From NCBI GenBank assembly GCA_965153455.1, contig OZ234498.1, positions 7,936,001 through 8,000,000 on the forward strand: a stretch of 64,000 nucleotides of DNA, in the 5' to 3' direction. Source of the DNA: Sphagnum compactum. Its lineage: Eukaryota > Bryophyta > Sphagnopsida > Sphagnales. Every line of letters begins with the position of its first letter. Positions within the stretch are counted from its first letter, which is position 1. This document shows, one piece after another, positions 46,357 to 58,374 of this stretch. The notes under the pieces are model-generated. The model was not told where the DNA came from. It ran no database searches and worked only from the letters and a program-made list of their open reading frames with translations. The position numbers were made by a program, and so were the translations under genes.

Positions 46357-47179
46357 ACTATGAAATGTAAAAGACAATTCATATGACTAATTTTTTAATT
46401 GAAATTTGTTTAATAAATATACAAATAATAATTAGCTTCAATTCTCTTAAATTGTATTAAAATGAGATTTTTAAAAAAATTGATTTGAAAAATAATGCAA
46501 GAATTGATTAAAATAAAACACATCGATTTTTCAATAAATAAAAGATATTAATATCAATTTTTTGAAATATAAATTTGTTTTACTTAATTTGATGTTAATA
46601 TTAAAAACTTCAACAAGGTTTTGATGAAGATTTAATAACAAAAATAATAATGAAATAAAACTTTTAATTGATTTATTTTAAATATTGCCTGTTGCCTTTT
46701 ATGTCATAAAATTTTATTAATGCCCTAAGATAGTAGACTTGCATATATGATTTTAGCTTTTACCAAGCATGTATGTATGGGGGGTAAACACAACTAGTTT
46801 TTTTTTGTGGGGGGGGGGGGGGGTGGGAGGGGAAAGGGAGAATCACAGTCATGAAAATGAAGAACCGCCGCCACAACTGCCTACAACGTGAAAGGGTTCT
46901 TCCGACTTTTTTCACTTCATGAATATCGCCAATTTAGGCTAAACTGCTTGGGGGGAATTTGTTTTGCCCAAAAAATCCTTTGTACAACTCGCAGCGTCCT
47001 TTTTTCTTTTTGGTCGCCAAGTGGCGAAATTTCGGCACCAAACAAAACCCGTAGCTGACCTAGGCTAGGCTACGGGGAATGCCTACAAGAGTAGAGTAAA
47101 GCCAACGGGACAAGATGCCGATAAGCTTGGACTCTTGGACAAAAAGACATACTGAAGGACAAAACAGAACTTGACCACA
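46357..47179. other. AT-rich spacer then promoter-proximal region of the VAP gene
   Basis: Very AT-rich to about 46780, then a G run (46808-46822), after which composition becomes mixed. The region 46850-47180 should hold the proximal promoter of the VAP27-type gene. No cis-element can be named with confidence. Confidence 0.45.
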
Positions 47180-47536
47180 GGATATAACACTACGACAGAA
47201 AACCGTGGTGTAAAAGGTGGGACCGCTGGGGGGGACAGCTACAGGAGGGGACGACGACAGTCTTGGTTCTTTCTTTCTTCCCGTATTCTCGACTCTTCTC
47301 CGCATCGCTCTCCTCTCGCCTTTTGCATCATCAGCTGATCGCCCGCCGGCCATCGATTGCCATCTTTGCAGGTATTGGACAAGTCTCTCTTCCTCCTGCG
47401 TCTCTTGCTTGCATCGGAAACTTAGGTTTGACTTTTTTCTCTCTCCGTTTTGGTTGCCTGTGGTAGCAGCAGCAGCAGCAGTTGTTCTTCTATGCTGAAT
47501 AAGTGCGTATGTGTCAAAACTTTCTCGCATCATGAT

Positions 47537-47580
<44 letters not shown>

Positions 47581-48441
47581 CGTTGTCTGTGGTGTGCTCA
47601 TTCTCTGTCTAGTTTTCTTCTTCTCTCTCATATCTTTTTAGGGTAGCGGTTGGATTCGCTTTGTTGGGTCTTGAGGAGGGGGGCTTGGAGGCACAGAGAG
47701 AGCCGTGAGAAGGGACTTTGGTCGCCGACTTGTGTTTTTTGAACCATTTCGTGGTTTGCGGGGGCGGGGGTGAGGTCGGGGGAAGGCGACTCTGTGTGAA
47801 TCTTTTCGACGTTCTTTCGTCTTTCTGTTTTTCTCAGTTTGTTTTACTAACCCTAGATGGGTGGGACCATGAGGAACACGAGGTTTTGGTCTGCCATCTC
47901 TGGTGCATGAGTCCCGTGTGTGTTGCTTCCGTATCGTCTGGATTTCGTCTCTGGCTTTTTTATTGGATTTGTTCCGTCCTTCTGGAGAAAGTACTAGATC
48001 GCCCTGGTTTCTTGGCCATCGTCAACTCCTGGGATCGGTTTTGTGTTCAGCAGTTTAGAACCTTTGCAGGCGTCTATGCCGAGGGAAGATGCATTCTCCT
48101 AAATTGAAAGAGATCACAAGGCCTCCCTCCCTCGTATGCTACTGAAGCTTTCCTCTTAGGGAATTCTGATACAGATCGGTGCTCTTACCCTTAGTTGCAG
48201 CAAAGCCTCAGGAGTAGCAGTTTCTAGACCAAATATAGGGCCTAGTTCTATTAGGGTTTGACCATTGAGTGTCCAGGGCCTTGGCTCTTGATCAGAAAAT
48301 GGGCAGAATGAGTAATTGAATCATCACAAAGTCTTGGTGTTCATTCCAGTGTTGGTTTTGACAGGAATTGAAGTGAAGTCCCTCTGTTGTACACAGAGAA
48401 ATCTCAAACAATAGGGAGGGGGAGCCATACCAACTGCAGCC
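47180..48441 (+). promoter_or_regulatory. 5' leader and probable 5'-UTR intron of the VAP gene
   Basis: GGATATAACAC at about 47180 may serve as a TATA element. A CT-rich leader follows. CTTTGCAG|GTATTGG at 47371/47372 offers a donor, and CAACTGCAG at 48431-48439 an acceptor two bases before the ATG at 48442, giving a 5'-UTR intron of about 1,068 bp. The intron contains about nineteen CT units (47541-47577). The acceptor's pyrimidine tract is weak, so the intron is less certain than the coding introns. The 129-codon frame at 47718-48107 lies inside it and is not considered a gene. Confidence 0.5.
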
Positions 48442-51320
48442 ATGCCCAACGAACTTCTCAGCATACAGCCTGGAGAGCTGAAGTTCCCATGTATGTTTCT
48501 CACATTGCTTCAGCACTGTTGGCTCATTGAAATCTCTTATGTTTCTCAAACTTAATGAAAGGTGTGTTTCCGTATGTGGACAACTGCCCTAAACATGACT
48601 AATCCACATGCAAGGGAAGGGTTTCTTTTTCTTAAGCAATCATAGTTTAGGGTTGCAGAAGTTACTGAAATTATTTATGAGCCAGCTTTCAACACATTCC
48701 TCAGTCACTTTTGGTAGTCATGTGGAGTATTTTCACCAGTGTTTGTAACCTGTTCTGTCTCTGTTGTGGCACAGTTGAATTGAAGAAGCAAATATCATCA
48801 TCATTACGCCTTATCAACTCATCTGATAGCTATGTGGCCTTTAAGGTTGGGTCAGAAAGATGCATCCCAGGTTTTTATTTTCTGTTTTGATGATCTGGGA
48901 GGGATGCAGTTCCTTAACAGATTTTTACATTAGGTTACTCTCTACATTGTCAGATTTTGCAACATGTATGGGTGATAAGGGCCCCTTACTGATATTGGGT
49001 TTCAATAGATGCATTTGGAAAAGCAGATTCATGATTATCGCCATATAGTTTTTGTATATGTTATCTTGAGTGGAAAGTTTCGTTATTACTTGTCCTACAG
49101 TGCCTCTGGCTGCCTTTCCATTGAAATGGCCCTCCATGTTCTGTAGGAAATATGACAGATTTTTGGAAATGCACATGACATACCCACTGTTTTTGTGTCA
49201 TAGGTTAAAACCACATCACCCAAAAAGTATTGTGTGCGGCCCAACAATGGGATTGTTCTTCCACAAAGCAGCGCAGATGTCACAGGTATCCCAGCATGAC
49301 AACTTTTCAATGGCTCTGGCACCCACACCATGTTTCTAGATTGAGACACATGGTTTACAAACATGATTTATCATCTGTTGGGAGACCAATTAAGTGGCTT
49401 GCAGATTATTGTCCAACGTAAATTGCCATCAATGTGTGAGCCAAAATTAATGTTACCATCTTTTTCACATGGTGAAGGGAATTCAAAGTAAACATGGACA
49501 TCTTGTTTTTCCATGTTGCTACTTTATTTTTTCCTCTTTTCTTATGATGTGTCTTCCAATGTAATTCATTGATTCTTTGTGCATGTTTTTTGCTCATGGA
49601 AGTGCAGTGGCTTGTTTGTGGTGTGAGTGTTGCTAAGTTGTTGTGGTGGTGGTGGTTGTTTGACTTGTGGCAGTCACCATGCAAGCACAGCGAGAAGCAC
49701 CTCCAGATATGCAATGCAAAGACAAGTTTCTTGTGCAGAGTGTAGTAGCTCCTGTTGGGTCCTCACCCAAGGATGTCTCTCCAGAACTGGTAGGGATTCT
49801 AAGTATGCCTTAGATGTAGCTGTGGTGCTGTCATTATTTCACTTGTTCTTTGTTGATCTTAAGGGCAATCACAATATAGTTGATAGATCAAAAGCAGTAT
49901 GTTGCTTTTGAAATTGGAGACTACTCCAAATCTTCTAAGTAATATGATCTGAGTAGCATACTTCAGTCTACATATCAAAAAAATAATTGTGTACCTGTCA
50001 AAATTGTGTATTTATGCATGTGAGGAGTATTGACCATTTCAGAGACAACCTCAGTTAGATTCATAAAGTGCTTATTGAACAGAGATCTCTTAGCATGCTC
50101 ATGTATGAGTAACAGTGTTATGTGATGCCACTTACCCGACCACTCGTCTTTGCAGTTCAGTAAAGAGTCAGGCAAGGAAGTTCATGAAGCAAAGCTGAGG
50201 GTGCTGTATGTATCACCACCACAACCACCATCACCAATCACAGAGTCAAATGAAGAAGGCTTATCACCAAAGATGGAAGCTGCAGTAGACAATGGCGATC
50301 ATCATTTTTCACCATTAGATCCAGTATACCTCTCTTCCCTTTTGCTTGTTGATATGTTCTAGTTGGTATATTGCTTTTGGAGTCTATATGATGTACCTGT
50401 AGCTGTAACCTCGATGGAAACTGATTTTGTCTTCCACTTTGCAGGCAGCAAAGGACATCAGTGAATTGAAGGCCAAGTTAACTGAGGTTTTCTTTCCTCA
50501 GCCTCACTTCCTTCACCTTCTAGACTAACTGTGCCTTTAAGAAGGGTGGAATTCTGGATCCAGTGTACTATGACAATTGTATGAACATAGTCAGCTATTT
50601 TGTACTCCTCTTTCTATGTATCCAGCTTCAGCAATGAAACTTTCACTTAAAATGGGACACTTCTCTGAGAAGTCCATTGTACTCAAACATGCCTGCAACC
50701 AACGTCTGGCATTCTCATTCAGAGTTTTTTTCTGCCTGCGAATACCAGTGGTTGTGGTTGATTTGAAATATCTCAAGATTGGATAGAGCTTGCCTGTGGG
50801 TTAATTAGTTTCATGTGCTCTATTGCAGGCAAAGGGGGCCTTGACTATGTTGACTGAGGAGCGCAATGCAGCACTACAGCAAAATGCCCGCCTGCAGCAA
50901 GAATTGGTTTGCTCTGCCCTCCAGCTCAAAATTAGTGATCTAATATGAGGCTCAGGAACATGTAACATGCATGAGAGTGGGATGATAGCATACACAACCT
51001 TGAAAGATCCAGGCAGTAGAGCTAGGAAAGAAATAGCTACTGGATGTTAAGGTGGAGGATGTCCAGCAAGGATGGTGTTTTGTTTTGAATTGGTACAAGT
51101 GTGTGAGTTGAAGATTCTCAAGTGGATAATAAACATTTAGTCATTGCTAACATATGTGATCTGACATATGCAGCAAGCCAAGACAGGGACAAGAGCTGGT
51201 GGAATCGGCACTGTGCAAGCCTTGAAGGCAAATCAAAAGCTTCAGTCAGGGTTTTCATTCTTTTTTGTCATTCTTGTTGCCCTTTTGAGCATGCTAGTAG
51301 GCTATTTACTGGGCGGGTAA
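48442..51320 (+). CDS. VAP27: VAP27-type vesicle-associated membrane protein (MSP domain), eight coding exons
   Basis: Tail-anchored ER protein that binds FFAT-type peptides and helps tether the ER to plasma membrane, endosomes and cytoskeleton. Coding exons: 48442-48490, 48775-48845, 49204-49285, 49674-49789, 50156-50323, 50445-50486, 50829-50906 and 51174-51320; total 753 bases, 250 residues plus TAA. Every intron is GT-AG and phases agree at each junction. The MSP domain spans about residues 4-126 and includes the conserved VKTTSPKKYCVRPNNG (41-56) and REAPPDMQCKDKFLVQS (74-90). K85 and L87 correspond to the FFAT-contact residues K94/M96 of human VAPA, with Leu replacing Met as in other plant VAP27 proteins. 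A proline/serine linker (127-162) leads to a coiled coil (about 163-205, LTEERNAALQQNARLQQEL) and a C-terminal membrane anchor (about 228-247). Length and architecture fit the plant family. The gene looks intact. Confidence 0.96.
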
Positions 51321-52922
51321 GACTATTGTTTCTCAGCCAGACTGCAAACAGTTGCCAGACCTTCCCAGGCAAGAGCTACCTTGTGGTAACTCAACGTTTT
51401 TAATGGTTATGTGGAGCTTGGCTGAAAGCAAGCCCTGTGGTCTTTTGATACGAGGGTTTCATATCTGGTATGACAGGTGAAGATGTAGGGAGGGTTGTAC
51501 TTCTAGAGCAATTACTTCAGACTGCAGGGTGTCATGTATGCACATTAGCTTCTTTGTGTTCCATGAACATTTGAGCAGCTTTTGAATGTAATGGTATGCA
51601 TGGTAGTGATTGAAAACCTTATTCACAATTGATACTAGGAAATAAATTATTCCGACTGGTGTTGTTGACTTGTTCTACCAATTTACTACCATGTGCTCTA
51701 TGGCGGATGGATCACTTTTACATTGATGGAAAGTTCAGGTTGCCAGCCTTTTCTTCACTTGGGCTGAGATTGGCTATCGGGGCTGCAGAAAGCTTGTTTT
51801 AGAGTATCATTGGATCCATGATTTAAGGTATGTCGAAGATATTCAGGTATTCCAAAACTCATGGCTAATTCACTTTTTAGACTTTCATGATTGCATACAT
51901 ATGTCATATCTTCTAAACCACAGATGTTGTAGGTTTTATCTTACTGGCTGTGCCACTCAATTGAGATTGCACAGGGTTAAGATGGAGGCAGCTAGACCAT
52001 AATAGCCATGGAGATTAATTTGTATCTCTTTAGAATGGAGGCAAGAAATTGACCTTTGTCATCTATGCTTCATTCTTCAGTTTGTAGAACTGTTAGTAAT
52101 CATGTATTCTTCAGCAGTATTGCATGATTGGGCCTTGGGTGTGGTCACTGGTTAGAGTCCATGAGGGGAAACCACGAGGAGGTTAGCCCTATTGCCACAG
52201 TTTGATCCTCAACCTTACCAAGTACAAGTATCTGTCAAAAATGTTTGCTGCAGTATGACTGGAAATTGGAACAGCATTCTGTGAAGAGTTTCTGTTGTGA
52301 GAAATAAGGAGAAACAAAGCTTCTAACATGTATGTAGCAGGAGCTTTCAATGCCAAATTGAGCTCTCCAAATGTGCAGGAGTTTTTGTTTGAAACTCATG
52401 TACTACTGTAGCTGACTTTTCTGAAATCTTCTGTCTGCTGCAGAGACATTGAATGGAAAAGAGATGTCCAGAGAGGCAATCTGCCAGTATACATTTCAGC
52501 TCACATAGGATGAGCTCCAAGTTCTCACCACTTCAAAACCATCATAGTTGTACCAGAAAACACATTCAAGAGTCTAATGACACATCTATATGACTCAACT
52601 GAGAAAGATGCTTTTGATTACAACTGTTACAAATGGGTCCAAACATAGGTACAAAATGTTCTGAGTGCCTTCAAGTGCCGCACATATGGACCATGTCTCA
52701 CAGTTTAAATGTGCAGAGCCTACCCACCTGCTACTTTCTCCTGGATTATGAGGAAAGAATATGTGGTCTCTAGATCTACAACTGTATTGCTCATGACCTT
52801 AGAGCAACCTGCCATGTTTTTGTTCAAAATAAATTCCTCTAGGTAATTGTTGGGAATTTCTGTGCTGCAACCTTTTGCTCGTGGGCTAACCAACCACCAA
52901 CCCCCTGCACTAGACATGCTAG
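51321..52922. other. 3' flank of the VAP gene
   Basis: Presumed 3' UTR followed by intergenic DNA; the polyadenylation site was not placed. At about 52138-52215 a GGTTAGAGTCCATG..CAGTTTGATCC sequence weakly recalls Pol III A and B boxes. No other gene is recognised. Confidence 0.45.
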
Positions 52923-53360
52923 ATGCAGGTGAGGGTGAAGAAGGGGAAATTCTCTCATCTTCAAAAGCTCGGAAAAAGGACAGGACAGCATAGACATCTC
53001 AGGATGTGCAAAGGAACTCCAAGGAAGAGTGCAGTCCCAAGAACAAGGAGCAGCCCCTTGGTCGAAAACAGTTATACATGCAGATGTAGGATAGTGGTCA
53101 GGTGGTCATGGTTGGAGCATCAAAGGGATGATGCTAATGGGCAGTCCACTAAGCAAGGGTTGGAAACTATGGCAGGAGGTGTGGACCTTCTTCAAAAGGA
53201 GAACGGTAGGCCAAACGTGAACCTTTTCCCAAATCCCCAGCAAACTCAAAGGAAAAATTTGAAAGCAAGATCCTTGAAGGAGCTCTTACATGACAATGAA
53301 CACATAGGAGTACTAAAGGAGGTGAATAGCAATCAAAGTACATCAGACTTAAGTGGTTAG
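52923..53360 (+). pseudogene. Open frame upstream of LINE endonuclease, possible ORF1 remnant
   Basis: A 145-codon plus-strand frame rich in Lys, Arg and Gln ends about 225 bases before the LINE endonuclease start. Basic composition and position fit a LINE ORF1 or linker, but I see no zinc knuckle or RNA-recognition motif. A second frame (53366-53584) follows at once. Function is not established and it could be spurious. Confidence 0.35.
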
Positions 53361-53585
53361 GCTCATTGGCAGTCAAGGCCTACCTAGTCAAAACTCCGCA
53401 GCGCAACTTGAAGGTGGAGGAAGGTAGATTTAAGTCTTCAAGGGAAAGTCAAAGCTCTTCAAGTTATTCAAAGTTATTGAAGGATGAAGCCTCATTCTAC
53501 GACATATGGGGTTGGAGGAGTCACAAAGCTAGGCTTGAAATAAAGCCAATAAGTGATCAAGCTTTGTTATTAATAAGTAATTAAC

Positions 53586-54105
53586 ATGAATCTGCAACTT
53601 GTGTCATTGAATGTTTGAGGTCTCAACGAGGATATGAAGGTGTCTTCACTTGGGAATTATATCCAACGGTTTAATCACCAGGTGGACATCCTAGCGTTGC
53701 AAGAGCACAAATTGAGGGTAGAAATTGCTAAGGCTTTGAGATGGAGGATATGGACTTAAGCAAATTGTAAAATATGGCAAGTGATCTTGGGTACTTTATA
53801 GAGGAGTGAAGCACTAGTGCATGTAGAGGATAGATGCATCTGCTATTGGCTAAGAGGTGGGCAAATTTTATAATAACAGAAGGCAAAGTTGTTAAAAACA
53901 AGCGTTTCTGGGACTTAGATGGGATCCCTAGTGACAAGCTTGGGATTGCTAATATTTATGCCCCTGATGAATGTAAAGATAGGTGTAAGTTGTAGCAAGA
54001 GGTGATGGCGAATTTGCCATCAAATTGTAGATGAATATTTTTAGTGGATTTTAACATGGGGGGAACATACCTCTAATAAATCTAGGAGTTGTGGTACGCT
54101 AATCC
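53586..54105 (+). pseudogene. LINE apurinic-type endonuclease domain, decayed
   Basis: From ATG at 53586 the frame reads a SLNV-stop-GLN motif and then DILALQEHKLR, corresponding to the family's NVRGL and LQExK motifs that carry the catalytic Asn and Glu. The stop falls where Arg (CGA) is usual, as expected for a CpG-to-TpG change. Further on, NIYAPD (about 53950) and VDFNMG (about 54040) match the NIYAP and GDFN motifs. Two frameshifts and several stops separate them. This is the first enzymatic domain of a non-LTR retrotransposon running on the plus strand. Confidence 0.8.
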
Positions 54106-54262
54106 CTTTGGGAAGGAAGAAAGTAAGTTGGGATGGAGTTGACATTTGGAATGACAAATGTTCAAAGCTGCCATGAGGATTGAATTATTCAAAACAAAGT
54201 GGATCAATGTCAAAAATATCTAAAGTGAATGGAAAAGAGAAAGGTGGCCATGCACCCTTTGG

Positions 54263-54800
54263 TTTGTCAAGTGGTATCAAAGTAAAAGAACTTGTTGATT
54301 TTCAAAGTTACAATGAAATGCAAACCTAGGGCACGTTCTTTAATTCTCAAGAGAAACAAGGGTGGGAGCTTTAAGATGAGACTAGGATGAACTTACAAAA
54401 GGGAGTACAAGATGATATCTACACAAATTTTTTTTAAAATGGTTAGTGCAAGTTGAACCAAAATGGTGCATAAACAAACCACAAGCAAATCAAACTCATA
54501 AAACACACCATGGCTTGAACTTGGAGAAAAATCATCATTTCTTTTCCTATAATGTACTTTGTGACAAGTGGCAAGGCTACAACCAAAATGACCAAAATTC
54601 CCAAAATTCCCAAGGAGTCTTAAAATTTTCCTTTTTGAATAAATTATGAATCTTGCAACTTTGTGAGCTCCTAATCTCGTATATGAACTCTACTTAAAAT
54701 GTTTTCAAAAGAAAATATATAGCCTTTGAAGAAAAATTTCCAATTTTCTATCACATGTTCAGTTCAAAATTCATTTTGACCTTTGTTTTTTGTGTTTTAA
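54263..54800 (+). mobile_element. LTR-retrotransposon leader fragment, copy A, nested in the LINE
   Basis: TGGTATCAAAG at 54272 matches the primer-binding site pattern TGGTATCAGAGC complementary to initiator Met tRNA. The following leader shares ordered words with 58381-58830 (for example ATTCTCAAGAGAAACAAG versus CCCAAGAATTAAGAGG, GAGACTAGGATGA versus GAGATTAGGACGA, TATAGCCTTTGAA). It lies between the LINE endonuclease and reverse transcriptase, where the intervening distance is longer than normal, so it probably inserted into the LINE. Confidence 0.5.
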
Positions 54801-55479
54801 AAATTGAGAATCAAGTTGTTAATTTGATTCCCATCTTTTTTTTTCACCATAATTTTATCTCGCAACTCCAAATGGAGAATGTGAGCTCATTTCCAACATC
54901 TTTACTTCAAGACCTTTTCAATGGTACATTGTAGGGGGGAAAATTAAACCAAGTTCATTACCTTCACTTTTGTCCCAAATTTTTGAAATTCTTGGGATTC
55001 TAACCCCCAAAGTGGGAAAAAACACTTGGGAATGTTAGGACTTGTTCTCCTTTCACACTTGTGCAAATGTGTTTTTATCATAGGACATTGTTTCAATTCA
55101 CATTCACTTTCATGCTTTAAGGTTGCAAACCCTAAAATAACATGGTTGCAAGGTGAAGGGCATGCAAATACAAGTTAAATTAAAATGAATGTAGAAAGGA
55201 TATTCAATGTCTAAGGATTTTTTTGCATGTTGTCAAAGATAGTTCTTCGTTGAGTTTGATTGCAACCATCAAAACCTAGTTAGGAGAATTAGTAAATGTG
55301 AATATGGAGTATGCTTGTAATGAACATTTTTGAAAATTTATCCAAAACCACCTATGATTTAAGAAGCCTTTGTTGAAAGAAACTTGATTTTGCAATAATG
55401 AAACAAAATTTTATAGATAGCATGTGTGAAAGATTGGTAACACCCATTACAAAGGAATTAAGAACAATTGTGGTTGAAA
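54801..55479. other. Spacer between nested fragment and LINE reverse transcriptase
   Basis: No domain is visible. It may hold the remainder of the nested LTR fragment and the decayed LINE linker. A-rich and stop-rich on both strands. Confidence 0.4.
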
Positions 55480-56200
55480 TGGCACTAGGGAAAACATTAA
55501 GGGCTAATAGTGTGGTCATTGAATTTTATAGAGAATAGCGGAAGATAGTAGACCATGAATTTAAAAAGCAATCAATTACAAAAGGAAATTCCCCAAAGGA
55601 GTCCCCTAAGGTTTAATCATCTTGATTTTCAAAAATGGGGAGGAAGAAGACCAAATCAACTTGAAACCAATCATTTTGTTCAACATGGCTTCCAGTATTC
55701 TTGCTAAGGTTTTGTAGCATCGGCTTTGTGATTAGTGTTAAGGGCAGCATATTATTCAAATCAAACAAGATTTATGGGATATGATAAAATGTCATGGACT
55801 TTTTTTTATGTTGCCAAAAGCTAGGTCTTTTTGTAGAATTCATGAAAATGGTCCAACTTTTTTTCAAGGATGTTGAAGTAGTGATAAACTTCAATGGGGT
55901 TGCCACATGATGTTTTAAAATTTAATTTTTGAGGTGTTAGCCAGGTTGACCATTGGCCCACAATTTCTTTTTACTAATGGGTAAGGCTTTCAACCAAGTT
56001 CTTAAAGGTGAAATGAATCTAAGTAAAAACATAGGATTGAAGTTTTTATAATCAAATGATCAATAGATCTTTTCATAGTATGTGGATGATACAACTTTTA
56101 CGATTAAAAATGAGAAAAAATCAAATTGGTGAAAATTTTGAAGGTTGTTGGTGTAGCATTTCAATTTTAAATTGATTGGGATAAAAGTGTGGCATTATTT
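55480..56200 (+). pseudogene. LINE reverse transcriptase domain, decayed
   Basis: Broken frames preserve the typical order. A LIILIFKNGEEEDQINLKPI stretch at about 55610-55670 corresponds to LIPKxxxxxxxxxxRPISL. ILFNMASSILAKVL follows it. Near 55960, LAHNFFLLMGKAFNQVL matches PLSPxLFxLxxEALxxxL. The catalytic motif YVDDT (56079-56093, usually YADDT) comes next. Stops and frameshifts are numerous, so the enzyme is not expressed. It belongs to the same element as the endonuclease at 53586-54105. Confidence 0.8.
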
Positions 56201-57119
56201 GTCAAGAGAATAAATAAAAACCTAATTGGTTAGAGAATTATAATTGGAAATGGGCCAAAAACAAGGAGTTATATAAATTTTTGAAGACGTCTTTTGGATT
56301 AGTGATTTAGGTGATCAAGGTTAGTTGATAAGTGTCATAGGCAAGAAAATTATCAAGACAAAACGATTTTGGATAGACACGAACCAACCATGACGAAACT
56401 AGGTTTAGGTTTAAGTTCAAGTCATGGTACATGAAAATCAAAACTAGAACACAAAGTGTGCAAGACATAGGTTGAAACAAAATTTTATTATGAAAACATG
56501 AAAAAAAAAAAAAAACAAAGCTGTGGTGCAAAGTCATATTTTAAATTGGTGTTGAATAAACTAAAAGTAACATGAAGGAATTTTTTCTATGTATATATTA
56601 TTGGGGACCTAGCTCAAGGAAAAATATATTAGAATATCTTGAAAGATTTCAAAAATATTTCAAACTAATTCAAGATGTTTCAAAATATCTCAAAATATTT
56701 CAAATAACCTTCTTATAGCCTTTCCTAACTACATCATGGATGAGCAATGGATGAATTTCATCCATGTGTATGAAAAATGAAATTTATGGATGAAATTCAT
56801 CCATGATGTTGGTGATGTGCTAGGAATGATACTAACAATGATGTAGGCAATGATGTTGGCCATGATACTAGGGATGTCCACAACAATAAGTTCATGATGG
56901 ATAAGATCAAGTTTAGAATAAATTATATTTTTTGTGCACCATTAAGTTGTCATTAGTTGGAAAACCATTAATAGTTAACTAGATTTGCTTTTAGCCTTGT
57001 TTAGTATTTCATTTCAATATGGGTTGGTTGAAAGAAAGCTTTGCAACTCAAATTAACACCTTGTTATGCAATCATTTGTTGGGTTGGAAGGGAATATATA
57101 GCTTGAAATAGAGTAAGTT
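56201..57119. other. LINE thumb/linker region, heavily decayed
   Basis: This spacing is expected between reverse transcriptase and the C-terminal region of a LINE ORF2. A block of GATGTTGG/AATGATGT words occurs at 56790-56880, perhaps a secondary insertion or expansion. No readable motif. Confidence 0.4.
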
Positions 57120-57700
57120 GGAGCAACTATTATGTGAATAAAAGATCTAGGGGCCTAGGTTTGGTGGATCCTAAAAAGAGTTTAATAGCCCCGCCAACCA
57201 AGTGGGTGATGTATGCACCACAACTCAATTCATCCAATTTGCAAATATTATTAAATGGTATCAATTAAGCTCATCCAAGCTGAACAAAAGATAAAAATGG
57301 GAACACAATTTGAATTGGGCCATGTATCATAAACATGTTTCAATGTAGGGGTCTCCCATTTGAAATAAGATAAGTAAGACTTAAAAAACAATTGTGAGGA
57401 AAATAAAAGTTTGTACCCCCATTTTAACACAAGAGATGTTTAATAAGGAGTTGTGGTGGACATATTTGGATTTTGCAAAGTAATAACTAAAGAAAATATA
57501 GGAAAGGGTTGAGAAAAGTAAGTTTGGTGGTCAACATCCGAACTAGAATCATGATGATGCTTGCACATTGACTAGAAAAAAAACATTTGTGGGAAAGTGT
57601 ATTGAATCAACTCAAAAACAACCTACAAACAAGATAATAATCGATTGTGATAAAGTTAGCCAAAGGAGAGTAGGTTGACCTCTTCAAGCAAGAAAGGGAT
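57120..57700 (+). pseudogene. LINE ORF2 C-terminal region, decayed
   Basis: GLGLVDPKKS (about 57135-57165) matches the G(G)LGLxDP motif that marks the region after reverse transcriptase in plant LINE proteins, and a TKWV stretch follows as in the family's AxxxKWV. Downstream frames are interrupted. Orientation and order agree with the endonuclease and reverse transcriptase remnants upstream, giving a single element of at least 4 kb. Confidence 0.65.
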
Positions 57701-58374
57701 GCAATATCTGGATGGTGGGTCAAGTGTCAAACACATTCAAAGCTAAGTGTTCCCTAAATTTTGTAGTTCAAATCTCTAGAGGAACACAAGTTTTCAATAT
57801 AGGAGGTCAACATCAAACTTTATTTCAAAATGAAAACACACTAGGGTGGACCAAAAGTGGTAGTTCAAAATCTATATGAGAGTTCATATCTGATGTATTT
57901 TTGAACCTAATGAAATTGGTCTTCAAATAATAACATTTAAATGATGTTGAAATTAACATTGTTTTTCCATTTTCAAGTTCATATCACCCTAATTTAGACC
58001 TTTTTTAACACACTTCCTAAATATTGGTCTCTAAAAAGTCAATGTAGATGTCAAAATGAATTTTACAAGATTTGGTGATTATCAAGTTTTAATTTTAAAT
58101 CTTTGAAAAAATTAAATTAAATTTTGAATTTTAGGTGTTATGATATTAACATTTAGACGCACATTGATGTCACCATAGGTCTATGGGTGTGGTGGTTCTA
58201 TTTTTGCAAAACCCATGTTTTGTTCATGTGCGCCCTCTTGGCCTTTTGTTCTCAAAGGTTTCCTACTTTTGCTCAATTTTTTTTGCACATTTTTTTTTCC
58301 TTGTGAGCATGGTTTTCTTTGAGGTTTAATTATTGGTGCCTTCTAGATGCTTAAAGCAACACACCCCTAAGTTT
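57701..58374. other. AT-rich spacer, possible LTR region
   Basis: It directly precedes a primer-binding-site-like motif at 58381, so its right part could be a decayed LTR. I could not identify TG..CA borders. Confidence 0.35.

Noticed and set aside
47060-47533. 157-codon minus-strand frame at the VAP promoter
   Set aside because: Antisense to the VAP leader; composition is driven by GA/CT tracts and CAG repeats.
47718-48107. 129-codon plus-strand frame upstream of the VAP gene
   Set aside because: It lies inside the probable 5'-UTR intron, has low-complexity Gly and Cys-rich sequence and no recognisable domain.
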